NCBI RefSeq assembly: GCF_026162625.1
Contig: NZ_JAOTBD010000014.1
Coordinates: forward strand, 1-64,000
Length of the DNA: 64,000 nucleotides
Reading direction: 5' to 3'
Source of the DNA: Paracoccus beibuensis
GTDB lineage: Bacteria > Pseudomonadota > Alphaproteobacteria > Rhodobacterales > Rhodobacteraceae
The position numbers were made by a program, and so were the translations under genes. The notes under the pieces are model-generated. The model ran no database searches and was not told the DNA's origin. It saw only the letters and a program-made list of their open reading frames with translations. Positions 35,833 to 44,777 of the stretch are shown one piece after another (position 1 is the first letter of the stretch; each line of letters opens with the position of its first letter).

Positions 35833-36501
35833 TCAGCGGTAGATATAGACGATCTGGCGCTCAGTCGGATCGATCAGCACCGTCTGTCCGTTTATCTGGG
35901 CATAACGATATTCTGGCTGGTCCGGAATCTCGTAGATGGCCACAGGCTCGGGCACTCCTGCGCCCACAACCACCTCACCTTCAAGATAGACCGGCTCGAC
36001 CTGGTTCGTCGTCACGTAGGTCGTCACTTCCGACGAGGGTTCCACGCTGGCAGACACCCCGGCCGTTCCACCGATGGCCGCGCCCGCGACAGCACCGACC
36101 GGGCCACCAATCAGGGCGCCCATTGCTGCCCCTCCGAGGCCGGCGACCGCGGTGTCCTGCCCGGAAGTCGCATCGCTTGCCGGAGCCTCGATGATCGTCA
36201 CGCCGATTTCCTGGCGGTTGGGATAGAGCGATACGACCTCGTCACCGGCCGTGACGTTGAGGTAGTCGCCATAGGACCACCCCTCGATCCCGTCGCCCGA
36301 GACCTGGCACCAGTTCGCGCTGTCGATGCAGCCTGCCACGTCGACTTCATTGCCGGCGGTGATGGCTCCGATCACCTCGTGCTGCACCCCGGGTCCGGAC
36401 CTGACATTGAGGTCGGTCGATGCCGTTGCGGTGGTCTGCGCCATGGCGGAACCTGTCAGGGCGATGGTCGCCGCAGCGGTCGTCATCAGAAATGCACGCA
36501 T
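35833..36501 (-). CDS. secreted SH3-domain / DUF1236 protein
   Basis: A 222-residue protein with a signal peptide (FLMTTAAATIALTGSAMAQ, cleavage near residue 21), a bacterial SH3 domain (STDLNVRSGPGVQHEVIG to YGDYLNV, about 27-82), a Gly/Ala-rich glycine-zipper-like hydrophobic segment (GLGGAAMGALIGGPVGAVAG, about 121-140), and a C-terminal DUF1236 ending YAQINGQTVLIDPTERQIVYIYR, written here as the last 23 residues. Such proteins are common in the alphaproteobacterial envelope, with unknown function. AAGGAGG eight bases before the ATG at 36501 supports it over the ATG six bases earlier. Confidence 0.8.
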   Translation of the reverse strand: MRAFLMTTAAATIALTGSAMAQTTATASTDLNVRSGPGVQHEVIGAITAGNEVDVAGCIDSANWCQVSGDGIEGWSYGDYLNVTAGDEVVSLYPNRQEIGVTIIEAPASDATSGQDTAVAGLGGAAMGALIGGPVGAVAGAAIGGTAGVSASVEPSSEVTTYVTTNQVEPVYLEGEVVVGAGVPEPVAIYEIPDQPEYRYAQINGQTVLIDPTERQIVYIYR

Positions 36502-36707
36502 GTTCATGTCCTCCTTGATGCACCCCGCCTGCGGGGCGCTCTGGGGCAACAACCGCAGAAGCCGTTGGCAGTTCCGGAAGCTTCATCACGTTGTCTTGGA
36601 CCGTGCGAGAGGGGCGGGAAGCCGGCCCGGCCGCGTCGCTGCCGCTTGCAATGCGGCGGGCCATGTCCTGAGAGCGGCGCAAGACTAGGCGGGCAAGGCG
36701 ACCGATC

Positions 36708-37781
36708 TCAGCCGCCGAGGGTGTCCTGCAGGATTGCTTCGAATTCGCAAGCCGCGATGTCGTTCCGCCGCCCCAGGGCGGTGGCGAAGGCGGCTTGGGA
36801 CGCCTGTGCCCAATCGGCGGCGGGCATGGCCAGAAGATCCACCGCCGCCCGCGCGAACTCTGCGGGGTCGAAGGTCGAAAGCCGTCCGTTGCGGCCGTCG
36901 ATCAGATCGGGGGCGGCACCGGCCGGGGTGGCCAGGACAGGGGTCCGGCTTGCCATCGCCTCCAGCAGGGGCAGGCCGAAACCTTCGGTCAGCGACACGA
37001 ACAGCCACAAATCGCAGCTGCGATAGATCTCGGCAATGCGGGGCTGGGTCGGAGACCGCTCGTACCGGATGAAGTCCGGGGCGTCGTCGGGCCTGGGATC
37101 GGCCCCGAAGACCAGGAAGGCGATATCGGGACGGACGGCGTGAACGCGGCGGGCCACGTCAATGGCCATGCCGCCGTTCTTGCGCGGATGGTGGGCATGC
37201 ATGAAGCCGATCCGCGGGGGCGTGCCGCAGTCACGTGCCGGGGCGCCGAAGTGGTCCAGATCCACCCCGTTCATCACCACCATGCTGTCACGCCCGAATT
37301 CCGCCATCAGCTTTTCGCGCAGCCAGGGCGCGACGACGATCTTGCGATTGGTCTGCCGATAGACAGCCCGGACCCGCTGGCTGTGTTCGGGATAGAAATC
37401 CTCGTAATCCTGGATGAAGTGGACATGGCGGCCCTTGGACGTCGGCAGGCGCTGCGCCCATTCGGCGGTCGTCCACCAGGTCGAGACGATGACGTCGGCA
37501 TCCGGCACGTCGCGGGGCCGGACCGGTCGGGTTTCCTCCAGGTGATGCACCGGCACGTCCAGCCCGGTGAAATGGCCGCGGTCCGGGGACAGCGGGGGCG
37601 CGTGGCGCCCTAGGCCCAGCTGACCCAGAAGGCGGCGGCGCGGCCCCGGCATGTGTTTCGGGCGGCGGATGACAAGGCTGACATCATGCCCCTGGTCCAG
37701 AAGATGGCGCGCATATTGCGCCACGACGCGCAGCCCCCCCGACAGGATGGTCATTTCGGGCAGGGCAAAGGTCACCCGCAT
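36708..37781 (-). CDS. glycosyltransferase family 4 protein
   Basis: A 357-residue GT-B enzyme. The N-terminal acceptor domain opens RVTFALPEMTILSGGLRVV (Gly-Gly-loop) and the C-terminal donor domain carries GFMHAHHPRKNGGMAIDVA, FGADPRPDD and the EGFGLPLLEAMASRTPVLAT block (about 286-305) with the two glutamates of the EX7E motif. It lacks membrane helices. It is the third gene of a tight minus-strand set (GT2, acyltransferase, GT4), 15 bases after the acyltransferase. Sugar specificity unknown. Confidence 0.88.
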   Translation of the reverse strand: MRVTFALPEMTILSGGLRVVAQYARHLLDQGHDVSLVIRRPKHMPGPRRRLLGQLGLGRHAPPLSPDRGHFTGLDVPVHHLEETRPVRPRDVPDADVIVSTWWTTAEWAQRLPTSKGRHVHFIQDYEDFYPEHSQRVRAVYRQTNRKIVVAPWLREKLMAEFGRDSMVVMNGVDLDHFGAPARDCGTPPRIGFMHAHHPRKNGGMAIDVARRVHAVRPDIAFLVFGADPRPDDAPDFIRYERSPTQPRIAEIYRSCDLWLFVSLTEGFGLPLLEAMASRTPVLATPAGAAPDLIDGRNGRLSTFDPAEFARAAVDLLAMPAADWAQASQAAFATALGRRNDIAACEFEAILQDTLGG

Positions 37782-37796
37782 GTCAGGTCCTTCCGG

Positions 37797-38414
37797 TCAT
37801 TTGCTGTCTGCGGCGCGTCCGATTTCGCGGGCCGGAACGCCGCCCGCGATCGCACCGGGGGCCACGTCGCGGCGGACGACGGCATTGGCGCCGATCACCG
37901 CGCGCTCGCCGATGCGGACCGAACCGAGGATCACCGCCCCTGCCCCGACCTCGACCCCGTCGCAGATCACCGGGCGGTCCTGCAACCTGTCGCGGCGCGC
38001 GATGCCGAAGGTGGTGTTCTGCCGGATGGTCACGTCGTCGCCGATCCATTGGGCCACCAGGATCATGCCGCCGAAATGTTCCAGCCGCACGCGGCGGCCG
38101 ACCCGCACCGTATAAGGCAGGTAGATCCCGGTCGAGCGCGACACCCACCTGAACATCGCACGATAGATCAGGGTCATCGGCACGCGCAGCGGCTTGGGCA
38201 GCCCCATGCGCCAGTTGCCGACGCGGTGCCAGAACAGCGCCCAGAAGCCTTCGGAATACCAGTCGCGCCCGTGGGTGCGGTAATCCTCGGCGATCAGGGC
38301 GCCGAGGCCGATGCCGGCGGGATTGGCGTCGCGGTCACCGCGAGCGGGGGCAAAGCGCGGATCCTGGACCGCGCGGGCCTGCCAGTCGCCCTCGGGCATT
38401 CGGGTTTCGGTCAT
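37797..38414 (-). CDS. left-handed beta-helix acetyltransferase (serine acetyltransferase-like)
   Basis: A 205-residue protein with an N-terminal helical part (IAEDYRTHGRDWYSEGFWALFWHRVG, about 41-66) and a C-terminal hexapeptide-repeat domain (IGDDVTIRQNTTFG, ICDGVEVGAGAVILGSVRIGERAVIGANAVV, ending GGVPAREIG). The helical part resembles serine O-acetyltransferase, but in a polysaccharide operon such proteins usually acetylate a sugar. Its ATG overlaps the GT2 stop by four bases (ATGA), so it is translationally coupled. An O-acetyl or other acyl group on the repeat unit is the most likely product; this is inferred. Confidence 0.82.
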   Translation of the reverse strand: MTETRMPEGDWQARAVQDPRFAPARGDRDANPAGIGLGALIAEDYRTHGRDWYSEGFWALFWHRVGNWRMGLPKPLRVPMTLIYRAMFRWVSRSTGIYLPYTVRVGRRVRLEHFGGMILVAQWIGDDVTIRQNTTFGIARRDRLQDRPVICDGVEVGAGAVILGSVRIGERAVIGANAVVRRDVAPGAIAGGVPAREIGRAADSK

Positions 38415-39427
38415 TTGGACCGCCCGAACAGCAGGGGCTTCATGACCAGGCGCGGAAAATCGCGGAAGAACCCCTTGGGCGCCCGCAGCGGCTGGCCCCG
38501 CAGTCGCGCCAGCGGCACGTTCAGCGCAGCCCCCGCCATCCAGCCCAAGCCCGCCGCGATGGCCCCGCCACGTCCGGCCGTCTTCAGATAGTAAAGCCGC
38601 CAAGAGTCGTACCAATAGGCGGGGCGGGGCTTTCGTTCGACCTGCCCGCTTTTCACGTCGGTCGCGGCGCCTTCGGCATGCCGGATCCGGGCGGCCGGGA
38701 CATAGAGGATCTGGTGCCCGGCACCGCGGATCCGCGACATCAGTTCGACCTCTTCGTAATAGAGGAAGAAATCCGGATCGAACCCGCCCAGGTCGCGCAG
38801 CACCGAGAACCGGAACATCACGGCGGCGCCCGCGACCCAATCAACCGGACCTTCCGGCCGGTCGGGGGGCAAGGGCACCAACCTGTCGCCGAAGAGCCGC
38901 GAGGCGGGGCCGAAATTCATCGCCTGCGCGAACTCGCTCTGCGCCGAGGGAAAGCGGAAGGCCGCCGTGACCGGCTGGCCCGAGGGCAGCGCGATCCCTG
39001 CCCCGGCGGCCGCGGCCTGTGGGTTCGCGTCCAGCCGGTCGGCCAGGATGGCCAGCGCCTCGTTTTCCAGGGCTGCGTCGGGGTTCAGCAGGAAGACGTA
39101 TCGCGGCGGATCCGCCCGCCGCTTCAGCGCGTGGATGACGACATTGTTGCCCCGGCCGAAACCGTGATTGATGGTCTCGCGCCACAGGGTGACGCGGTCG
39201 CCCCAGCCCCGTTCGGCATGACGCGCCGCCAGCAATGCCCCATCGCCGCCGGGCGAGGCGTTGTCGACGACATGCAGTTCGACCGGCCGGCCGCCGTGGT
39301 CATGGGCCAGGACGCTCTCGATGCCGGCGGTGGTCAGATCGGCAGTGCCGTAGTTCACGATGACGACCGCGATGCGCGCTCGTTCGTCCAAACTGGTGCC
39401 GTGGCGCAAGGAAGGATCAGTGGTCAT
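38411..39427 (-). CDS. glycosyltransferase family 2 protein (rhamnosyltransferase-like)
   Basis: A 338-residue GT2 enzyme with IAVVIVNYGTADLTTAGIESVL, here residues 18-39, VVDNASPGGD, FLLNPDAALENEAL (metal-binding Asp), GAAVMFRFSVLRDLGGFDPDFFLYYEEVELMSR as residues 206-238, and a C-terminal amphipathic region. The NYG/NPD/EDxD pattern is that of the WbbL/rhamnosyl-type GT2 branch. Since dTDP-L-rhamnose genes lie 5 kb away, rhamnose is a reasonable donor, though inferred. A TTG six bases upstream could be an alternative start. It leads the operon with the acetyltransferase and GT4. Confidence 0.85.
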   Translation of the reverse strand: MTTDPSLRHGTSLDERARIAVVIVNYGTADLTTAGIESVLAHDHGGRPVELHVVDNASPGGDGALLAARHAERGWGDRVTLWRETINHGFGRGNNVVIHALKRRADPPRYVFLLNPDAALENEALAILADRLDANPQAAAAGAGIALPSGQPVTAAFRFPSAQSEFAQAMNFGPASRLFGDRLVPLPPDRPEGPVDWVAGAAVMFRFSVLRDLGGFDPDFFLYYEEVELMSRIRGAGHQILYVPAARIRHAEGAATDVKSGQVERKPRPAYWYDSWRLYYLKTAGRGGAIAAGLGWMAGAALNVPLARLRGQPLRAPKGFFRDFPRLVMKPLLFGRSK

Positions 39428-39537
39428 GGGCAAAAATCGGGACTGGGGACAGGATCAGCCGCTGCATAGCCCGGCCAAGCCTGCCCGCCCAGCAGAAATC
39501 CTTTCGGACGAAGGCTTGTCGACAGTCTGGTAAACGA

Positions 39538-40539
39538 TCATGCACTTCGCGTCCTGACCCAGCCCAGAAATGCCCGGTCCGGGCTGCGCAGTTGCTTGCG
39601 GCCGCTAAGCGCCCACCACCTGCGCCATTCCGCCTGAAGCGCATGGACATCGGCGCCGGGCAGAAGGTTGCGCGCCTCGTCCAGGGTCTCGGGGCGCAGG
39701 TGCGGGCCGTCGCCCGGTTCAAGGACCGCCGCACGCGAGGTGACGCGCAGGATGTCGCCGGGCTCTTCGGACATGAGGTAATCGGGCAGGCGGTTTTCGC
39801 GGATCATCTCGCGCAGCATGGCGCGAAAGACCCGGATCGGGCTGGTCGATCCGGTCTTCTTGGCCAGCACCGCGACGGACACGCTCCATTCCGCCTGTCG
39901 GCCGCAATGCTTGCGGGCCAGTTCATAGATCCGACGCTCCAAAGGTTTTCGCATGCGAAAATAGTCGCGGCTGAGCGTCAGGACCGAACGCGAGAGAACC
40001 GCCTGGAACAGCCATTCCGACAGGGTCACCGTCACCGACACCATGCGCCCGCCGCGCGCCTTGCGCACGATCTCCCAGCTTTCGATCAGGCCGAAGCCGG
40101 ACGTCACCTCGGTCCCGCCGGTAGTGATGTTGGTGGTGATGCGCGTGCCGGCGAGGCGTTCGAACGCCTCGCGCAGGCGCTTATAGCCGTCGCCCGAGGT
40201 TTCGCGGTTGGTGGCCTGCAGCAGGTCATGCGCGGTCAGGGTCAGCCGCCGCGACACGGCGCGGCCGACGTTCAGCGCCGCCATCAACTGACTGATGCAG
40301 AAGATCAGGATATCGGCGTCGAAGATCGTCGCCCGACCCTTCACACTGGGCGTGACGGTCAGGGTGGTACCGTTATGTTCATAGGTCACCACGCGCCGGT
40401 CGGGGCGGGTCGAGAGCGAGAAGATGGGATGCTCCATCGACGCAAGGTCGTGCTTAGGCACCGCCGCGAAGAAATCGCAGACGAAGAAATCCTGCATCAC
40501 ATGAGATGACGGCCCCGCCGCCAAAGAAGATGCCTGCAT
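39538..40539 (-). CDS. repA: plasmid replication initiator protein (RPA family)
   Basis: A 333-residue replication initiator. The diagnostic sequence runs HVMQDFFVCDFFAAVPKHDLASMEHPIF, here residues 13-40, then YEHNGTTLTVTPSVKGRATIFDADI, SRRLTLTAHDLLQATNR and RMRKPLERRIYELARKHCG, the order found in RPA-family initiators of rhodobacterial plasmids. The family binds iterons at the origin. Upstream in-frame starts exist at 40626 (ATG) and 40635 (GTG); 40539 is preferred because the family begins near MQxSS-LMQDFF and a purine-rich AGGAAGG site lies before it. It is divergent from parA. The gene contains one of the parS-like palindromes. Confidence 0.88.
   Translation of the reverse strand: MQASSLAAGPSSHVMQDFFVCDFFAAVPKHDLASMEHPIFSLSTRPDRRVVTYEHNGTTLTVTPSVKGRATIFDADILIFCISQLMAALNVGRAVSRRLTLTAHDLLQATNRETSGDGYKRLREAFERLAGTRITTNITTGGTEVTSGFGLIESWEIVRKARGGRMVSVTVTLSEWLFQAVLSRSVLTLSRDYFRMRKPLERRIYELARKHCGRQAEWSVSVAVLAKKTGSTSPIRVFRAMLREMIRENRLPDYLMSEEPGDILRVTSRAAVLEPGDGPHLRPETLDEARNLLPGADVHALQAEWRRWWALSGRKQLRSPDRAFLGWVRTRSA
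39946..39961. promoter_or_regulatory. parS-like palindrome inside repA
   Basis: TTTTCGCATGCGAAAA is a perfect 16-base palindrome. Its 14-base core recurs exactly at 42370 (between parA and parB) and 47022 (in rmlD). Position next to parAB suggests a centromere site for ParB. Confidence 0.7.
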
Positions 40540-40992
40540 CCCCCTGCCCTTCCTGTCCCGCACGGCGGTCTCTGCTCTGCCTGCTGTCCGTGCCTGCGGA
40601 TCCCGCGGCCGGATTCGTCGTTTCATTGACACCACCCTAGGTTTTCACGTTCCGCAGGTCCAGCAGAGCAACCCTGAATTTTCGGGGCTTCGGATTCGCA
40701 TGAGCGTGGGATCAGAGTCGTCTTATCGTGGGATCGGATTCACAAAGAGGAATGCCGTAGGAATAAACTTTCATGAATTCAGCTACTTGAAGAACAGAAA
40801 GGTCTATTCTCCAGTGCTCTAACTGATAAATAACATGATCTAACAGTAGGATGCGTCCTGGCTGCCACAGTCCCGTCAGGCTGAAAGGCCAGAATTGCTG
40901 AGAAAACTCAAATAGAGGCGCGAAAGATATCGCATGTTCGCAAAATGTAGGTATGATACCGAAAAAGGATAACATAGGACTTTGGAGCGAAC
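40540..40992. other. probable replication origin between repA and parA
   Basis: This 453-base gap between the divergent repA and parA genes contains iteron-like repeats near 40691-40741 and an AT-rich segment from about 40740 to 40985, suited to strand opening. It should hold the repA and parA promoters as well. A near-copy of the parS half-site (TCGCATGTTCGCAAAA) lies at about 40931. No ORF in it looks like a gene. Confidence 0.6.
40691..40741. repeat. iteron-like direct repeats upstream of repA
   Basis: CGTGGGATC occurs at 40705-40713 and 40727-40735, spaced 22 bases apart (about two helix turns). CGGATTC occurs at 40691-40697 and 40735-40741. Together they make an alternating repeat set of the kind bound by plasmid initiators. 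Confidence 0.6.
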
Positions 40993-42366
40993 ATGAGTGG
41001 CGATCTTCCTCCATACTTCAACATCTCTCCGGATCGGGCCATGACGCAACTGGGACATCCGACAGGGACCCCGGGGCTGGCAGAAATCTCCGAAAACTAT
41101 CGGCGTGGCCGACAGGACCTGATGGGCCGGGGGATGGAGGAGGGCGGTAACCGTCAGTTGCGCCCCTTCTCGACATGGGAGATCACGAAGTACCTGATCC
41201 CGATCGCGCCCCAGCATTTCCGCCGGGTGCTGCGCCAGAACCCGGCCCTGCCGCAAGGGCGGTCGGAATCCGAAAGCGGCGCGAAGTGGTTCACCCTGGA
41301 TGAGGTGCTGCGCCTGCGCGCCTTCTTCGGGGCCGAAGGGTCGAAGTCGAAGGAGTACCTGCCCTATCGCCCCAAGGACCTGCCTGCCAAGATCGTTGCC
41401 GTCGCGAATTTCAAGGGCGGAGTCGGCAAGACCTCGACCTGCGCGCATCTGGCCATGTCGGCGGCCCTGGACGGATACCGGGTACTGATGATCGACCTGG
41501 ACAGCCAAGGGTCGCTGACCTCGATCTTCGGCGCCCAGGTCGAGGATGAATGGCAGACCGTCTTTCCGCTGCTGGCACGCCACTATGCCGAGACCCTGCG
41601 GACCGACAACCAGCGCCGCACCGACCGCGGAGAGACGCCCGTCGCGCTGGACGACAGCCTGGCCGATGCCCTGAAGATCAAGGCGCCCGACCTGATCAAG
41701 CGGACCCACTGGCCCAATATCGACCTGATCGGGGCGCAGCTGAACCTCTATTGGGCGGAGTTTCAGATCCCCGTCTGGCGGATGGCATCGCGCGGTTGGA
41801 AGCTGTGGGACGCGCTGACGGAAACCCTGGCGGCCGACGGGGTGCTGGACCAGTACGACCTGGTATTCCTGGATACGCCCCCGGCCTTGGGTTACCTGAC
41901 CATCAACGGACTGGCCGCGGCCGATATCGTGCTGGTACCCTTCGGGGCAAGCTTCCTCGAGTTCGACTCCACCGGCCGCTTCTTCGACATGCTGCATTCG
42001 ACCTTTTCGTCGATCGAAGAGAGCGAGAACATCGCCGCCCGCGCCTTGGGCCGGGAGGAACTGCATTTCGAATGGGACGCGATCCGCGCGGTGATGACTC
42101 GCTATGACGCCAGCCAGCAGGCCGAGATGGCGGCGCTGATCCAGTCCTACCTGGGGCAGACCCTGTCGCCGCACCGCCAGGACTTCACCGCCCTGATCGG
42201 CCAGGCCGGCGAACAGGTCCATGGCATCTACGAGGCCGATTACCGCGACTTCAACCGCGAGACCTATGCCCGCGGACGCGAGACCTTCGACCGCACCTAT
42301 GCGGCGTTCAAGTCGCTGCTTCTGGGCATCTGGCGGCGGGACGAGTTGGAGGCGGGAAAGCCGTGA
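40993..42366 (+). CDS. parA: ParA partition ATPase (type Ia, with N-terminal DNA-binding region)
   Basis: A 457-residue partition ATPase. An N-terminal region of about 130 residues includes a helix-turn-helix-like stretch (RPFSTWEITKYLIPIAPQHF). Then VAVANFKGGVGKTSTCAH carries the deviant Walker A (K141, K146), RVLMIDLDSQGSL the A' motif and YDLVFLDTPPALGY Walker B, with VPFGASFLEFDSTGRF characteristic of plasmid ParA. The N-terminal domain marks it as a type Ia partition protein that also autoregulates. GGAG seven bases before the ATG. parB follows after 39 bases that hold a parS-like palindrome. Confidence 0.93.
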   Translation: MSGDLPPYFNISPDRAMTQLGHPTGTPGLAEISENYRRGRQDLMGRGMEEGGNRQLRPFSTWEITKYLIPIAPQHFRRVLRQNPALPQGRSESESGAKWFTLDEVLRLRAFFGAEGSKSKEYLPYRPKDLPAKIVAVANFKGGVGKTSTCAHLAMSAALDGYRVLMIDLDSQGSLTSIFGAQVEDEWQTVFPLLARHYAETLRTDNQRRTDRGETPVALDDSLADALKIKAPDLIKRTHWPNIDLIGAQLNLYWAEFQIPVWRMASRGWKLWDALTETLAADGVLDQYDLVFLDTPPALGYLTINGLAAADIVLVPFGASFLEFDSTGRFFDMLHSTFSSIEESENIAARALGREELHFEWDAIRAVMTRYDASQQAEMAALIQSYLGQTLSPHRQDFTALIGQAGEQVHGIYEADYRDFNRETYARGRETFDRTYAAFKSLLLGIWRRDELEAGKP

Positions 42367-42369
42367 ATG

Positions 42370-42383
42370 TTTCGCATGCGAAA
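42370..42383. promoter_or_regulatory. parS-like palindrome between parA and parB
   Basis: TTTCGCATGCGAAA, a perfect 14-base palindrome, sits three bases after the parA stop codon and upstream of the parB ribosome site. Identical cores at 39946 and 47022. Confidence 0.75.
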
Positions 42384-42405
42384 ATGAGCCGGGGAGGGAT
42401 CTGAG

Positions 42406-43383
42406 ATGGCCAAACGCAGACGGCTGAGCGCCTTTGGGATCACCGACGACGCGGCGCCACATCCAGATGCCACCGCTCAGCGCGTGCCGCCGGTGGCCCG
42501 GATCGCCGGCGACGCTGCCACCCAATCCGCGCTGGAGGATCTGGCCCATGAAATGCGCCAGGCGCGCGAGGACGGCCGCATGGTCGTCGAGCTGCCGCTG
42601 GAGGCTGTCGAGGCCCAGCACCTGACGCGCGACCGCCTGGCCTTCGACCCCGAGGACATGGAAGCATTGGTCGCGAGTATCCGCGACCGTGGCCAGCAGA
42701 CCCCGATCGAGGTCGTCCAGCTGGACAAGGGCCGCTATGGCCTGATCTCTGGCGCGCGACGTCTGGCGGCCTTGCGGCAGTTGCACGGGGACAGTCAGAC
42801 GCAATTCGCCCGCGTCAAGGCGCTGCTGCGTCCCTTGTCCACCGCTCCGGATGCCTATCTGGCCATGGTCGAGGAAAACGAGATCCGGTCGGACCTGTCC
42901 TTCTACGAACGCGGTCGCCTTGCGCATGAGGCCGCGCGGCTTGGTGTCTTCGACAGCCCGGCCGCGGCGGTCAAGGCGCTGTTTGTCCATGTCTCTGCGT
43001 CGAAGCGGTCAAAGATCCTGAACTTCGTCGCCCTGCATGAAGCCTTGGGCGATGCATTGCGGTTTCCTGAAGCCATTCCCGAAAAGCTGGGCTTGCCGCT
43101 GGTCAAGGCGATCGAACGCGACGACACCCTGGCCCGCCGCATCGTGGACCAACTGAGCCAGGCTAATCCGCAATCCCCGGCGGAGGAGCGCATCTTGCTG
43201 GACAAGGCGCTGGCCCCGCTTGGTCAGGCAAAACCCGAGGCATTGAATGTGATTGACCAGCCGGCAGGGCGGGAGGTGCGCGTTGTCGGCAGACCCGGCC
43301 GCATCAGCCTGTCGGGAAAAGGCGTGACCGAAGCCCTGGTCACCGACCTGATCACCTGGCTTGACGCATACGCTGGCGAATAA
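42406..43383 (+). CDS. parB: ParB/Spo0J-family partition protein
   Basis: A 325-residue protein. After a disordered N-terminus comes the ParB/Srx domain with LVASIRDRGQQTPIEVV and the CTP-binding motif YGLISGARRLAALR (usual GERR here GARR), VEENEIRSDLSFYERG and the helix-turn-helix KRSKILNFVALHEALGD. The C-terminal 80 residues likely dimerise. It should load onto the parS palindromes and be positioned by ParA. GGGAGGG precedes the ATG by about eight bases. The change of Glu to Ala in the GERR motif is notable but seen in plasmid RepB/ParB relatives. Confidence 0.9.
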   Translation: MAKRRRLSAFGITDDAAPHPDATAQRVPPVARIAGDAATQSALEDLAHEMRQAREDGRMVVELPLEAVEAQHLTRDRLAFDPEDMEALVASIRDRGQQTPIEVVQLDKGRYGLISGARRLAALRQLHGDSQTQFARVKALLRPLSTAPDAYLAMVEENEIRSDLSFYERGRLAHEAARLGVFDSPAAAVKALFVHVSASKRSKILNFVALHEALGDALRFPEAIPEKLGLPLVKAIERDDTLARRIVDQLSQANPQSPAEERILLDKALAPLGQAKPEALNVIDQPAGREVRVVGRPGRISLSGKGVTEALVTDLITWLDAYAGE

Positions 43384-43868
43384 GGCCGCAGGTGCAGATC
43401 AGATGGCCTGCGGGTGAAATCAAAGGGCTGCAAACCCGCAAGGCAGGGCGACAAGGGCGCTTGGCCTTGCCGCCTATTCACAGCCGCTTACAGAATCTCT
43501 TGGGTATCTTGGTGCGGTGGCGAGAGATGTGGGATTGCCTTAATTGCGTATCGTGCAGGAATTTTTTGAATAAAAAATCGCGCCACCACCTTTTCTTATA
43601 GCTTAAGGTTAATGTCGACTAACCCTAGGGTTAAGTGAAAATTCGGCATGCATGGAGTTTCGTATTTTTTTACAATTTAAAATCATTAGCTTATTTGGAA
43701 AACTACGAAATGGTATAGGTCGTTATTTTTCTGAAGGGTCACGGCTTCAAATCATGGATGTATTTTAAAAATTCGATTTAATTTTGATAGAGGCATTTAG
43801 AATTTTTGGTATATTCCCCGGGCGTCGAGGCGCACAGGCGACGATGCCCATAACGATTGGAGAATTTG
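43384..43868. promoter_or_regulatory. AT-rich gap with a palindromic operator-like site
   Basis: The 485-base gap after parB becomes strikingly AT-rich from about 43555. TAACCCTAGGGTTA at 43620-43633 is a perfect 14-base palindrome; its ACCCTAGG core also occurs near 40635 just upstream of repA. The final 100 bases, rich in A and T tracts, must contain the promoter of the CTERM gene that follows. No gene is supported. Confidence 0.5.
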
Positions 43869-44512
43869 ATGAACCTCAAGCACCTTTGCGTCGCCGCAGC
43901 GACTGCCGCTACGCTGGGACTGGTGGCGCCTGCGCAAGCCCCACGCTGACCTATACCAACGCTGAAGCCACCCCCAAGACACAATTGGTCGTGGACGATT
44001 TCCCTGTGGATGCCTTCCGCTTCACCCTGACGACACTGGTGGGGACGGCAGACTACCTGGGGCTCGGCTTCAACTATGCCGGAACGCTGATGGAGAGCGC
44101 CTTCTCGCTGGTCGGTGCAACCAATGTCACTGGCAACTCCATCGAGCCTACCTTGAAACTGTACGGCAATGGCACGGGCACCCAATCCAGCTGCGGGACG
44201 GGGTGCAACTTCAACGGTTCGGGCAGCGCCTCGATGTTCGACTATATCCTTCGGATCGGATCGAACGGCGGCGGGAGCAGCAATTACGTTGCTTCGATCG
44301 TGTTTGACATTGCCGCACCCGGCAGCCTGGCGACCAACCCGTTTTCGCAGCTGGCTTTCCGCGCTCAGTCGACCAGCAACCCGGAGGGCAGCATCAAGAC
44401 TGACCTGAACCCGCAGCCGCAGCCTGCGCCGGTTCCGCTTCCGGCGGCGGGCGTGCTGCTGATGGGTGGTCTGGGCGGTCTGGCGATGCTGCGCCGCCGC
44501 AAAAAGGTCTGA
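43869..44512 (+). pseudogene. VPLPA-CTERM protein gene frameshifted at the signal-peptide end
   Basis: The ATG at 43869 begins MNLKHLCVAAATAATLGLVA, a perfect signal peptide ending APAQA, but the frame stops two codons later. One frame over, the sequence continues SPTLTYTNAEATPKTQLVVDDF through a Cys-containing beta-rich body to PVPLPAAGVLLMGGLGGLAM and RRRKKV, a full VPLPA-CTERM tail. Adding one C to the run CCCC at 43939-43942 joins the two halves (AQA-PTLTY). The body is otherwise intact, so the change is recent, a reversible homopolymer variation, or a sequencing error. If restored, the protein is about 215 residues and belongs to the same exosortase substrate set as its neighbours. Confidence 0.72.
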
Positions 44513-44549
44513 ACCCCAGGGGGCACAGTTCCCGACACTTGACATGCCT

Positions 44550-44582
44550 CGGCCGCCAGGAAACCGGCGGCCGTTGTCTTTT
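44550..44582 (+). terminator. Rho-independent terminator after the CTERM gene
   Basis: CGGCCGCC at 44550-44557 pairs with GGCGGCCG at 44566-44573, followed by TTGTCTTTTG. GC-rich stem plus U-rich tail. Confidence 0.75.
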
Positions 44583-44777
44583 GTTGCATTGCTGATCATT
44601 TGCCCTGCAGGATAACCATGCCGCCCGGAAGCGGGGTCTGGTTTCCGCTTGGGCTTTCACAACGGGCGGCAAGACGTTATCGAAGCCTCGGACACTGGAA
44701 ATCCGGAACCCGTCGGTTTTCATGCTGGCGTTTCACGAATGTCCTAAGCTGAATGGCACGTCGCATGAGGGACAAAG

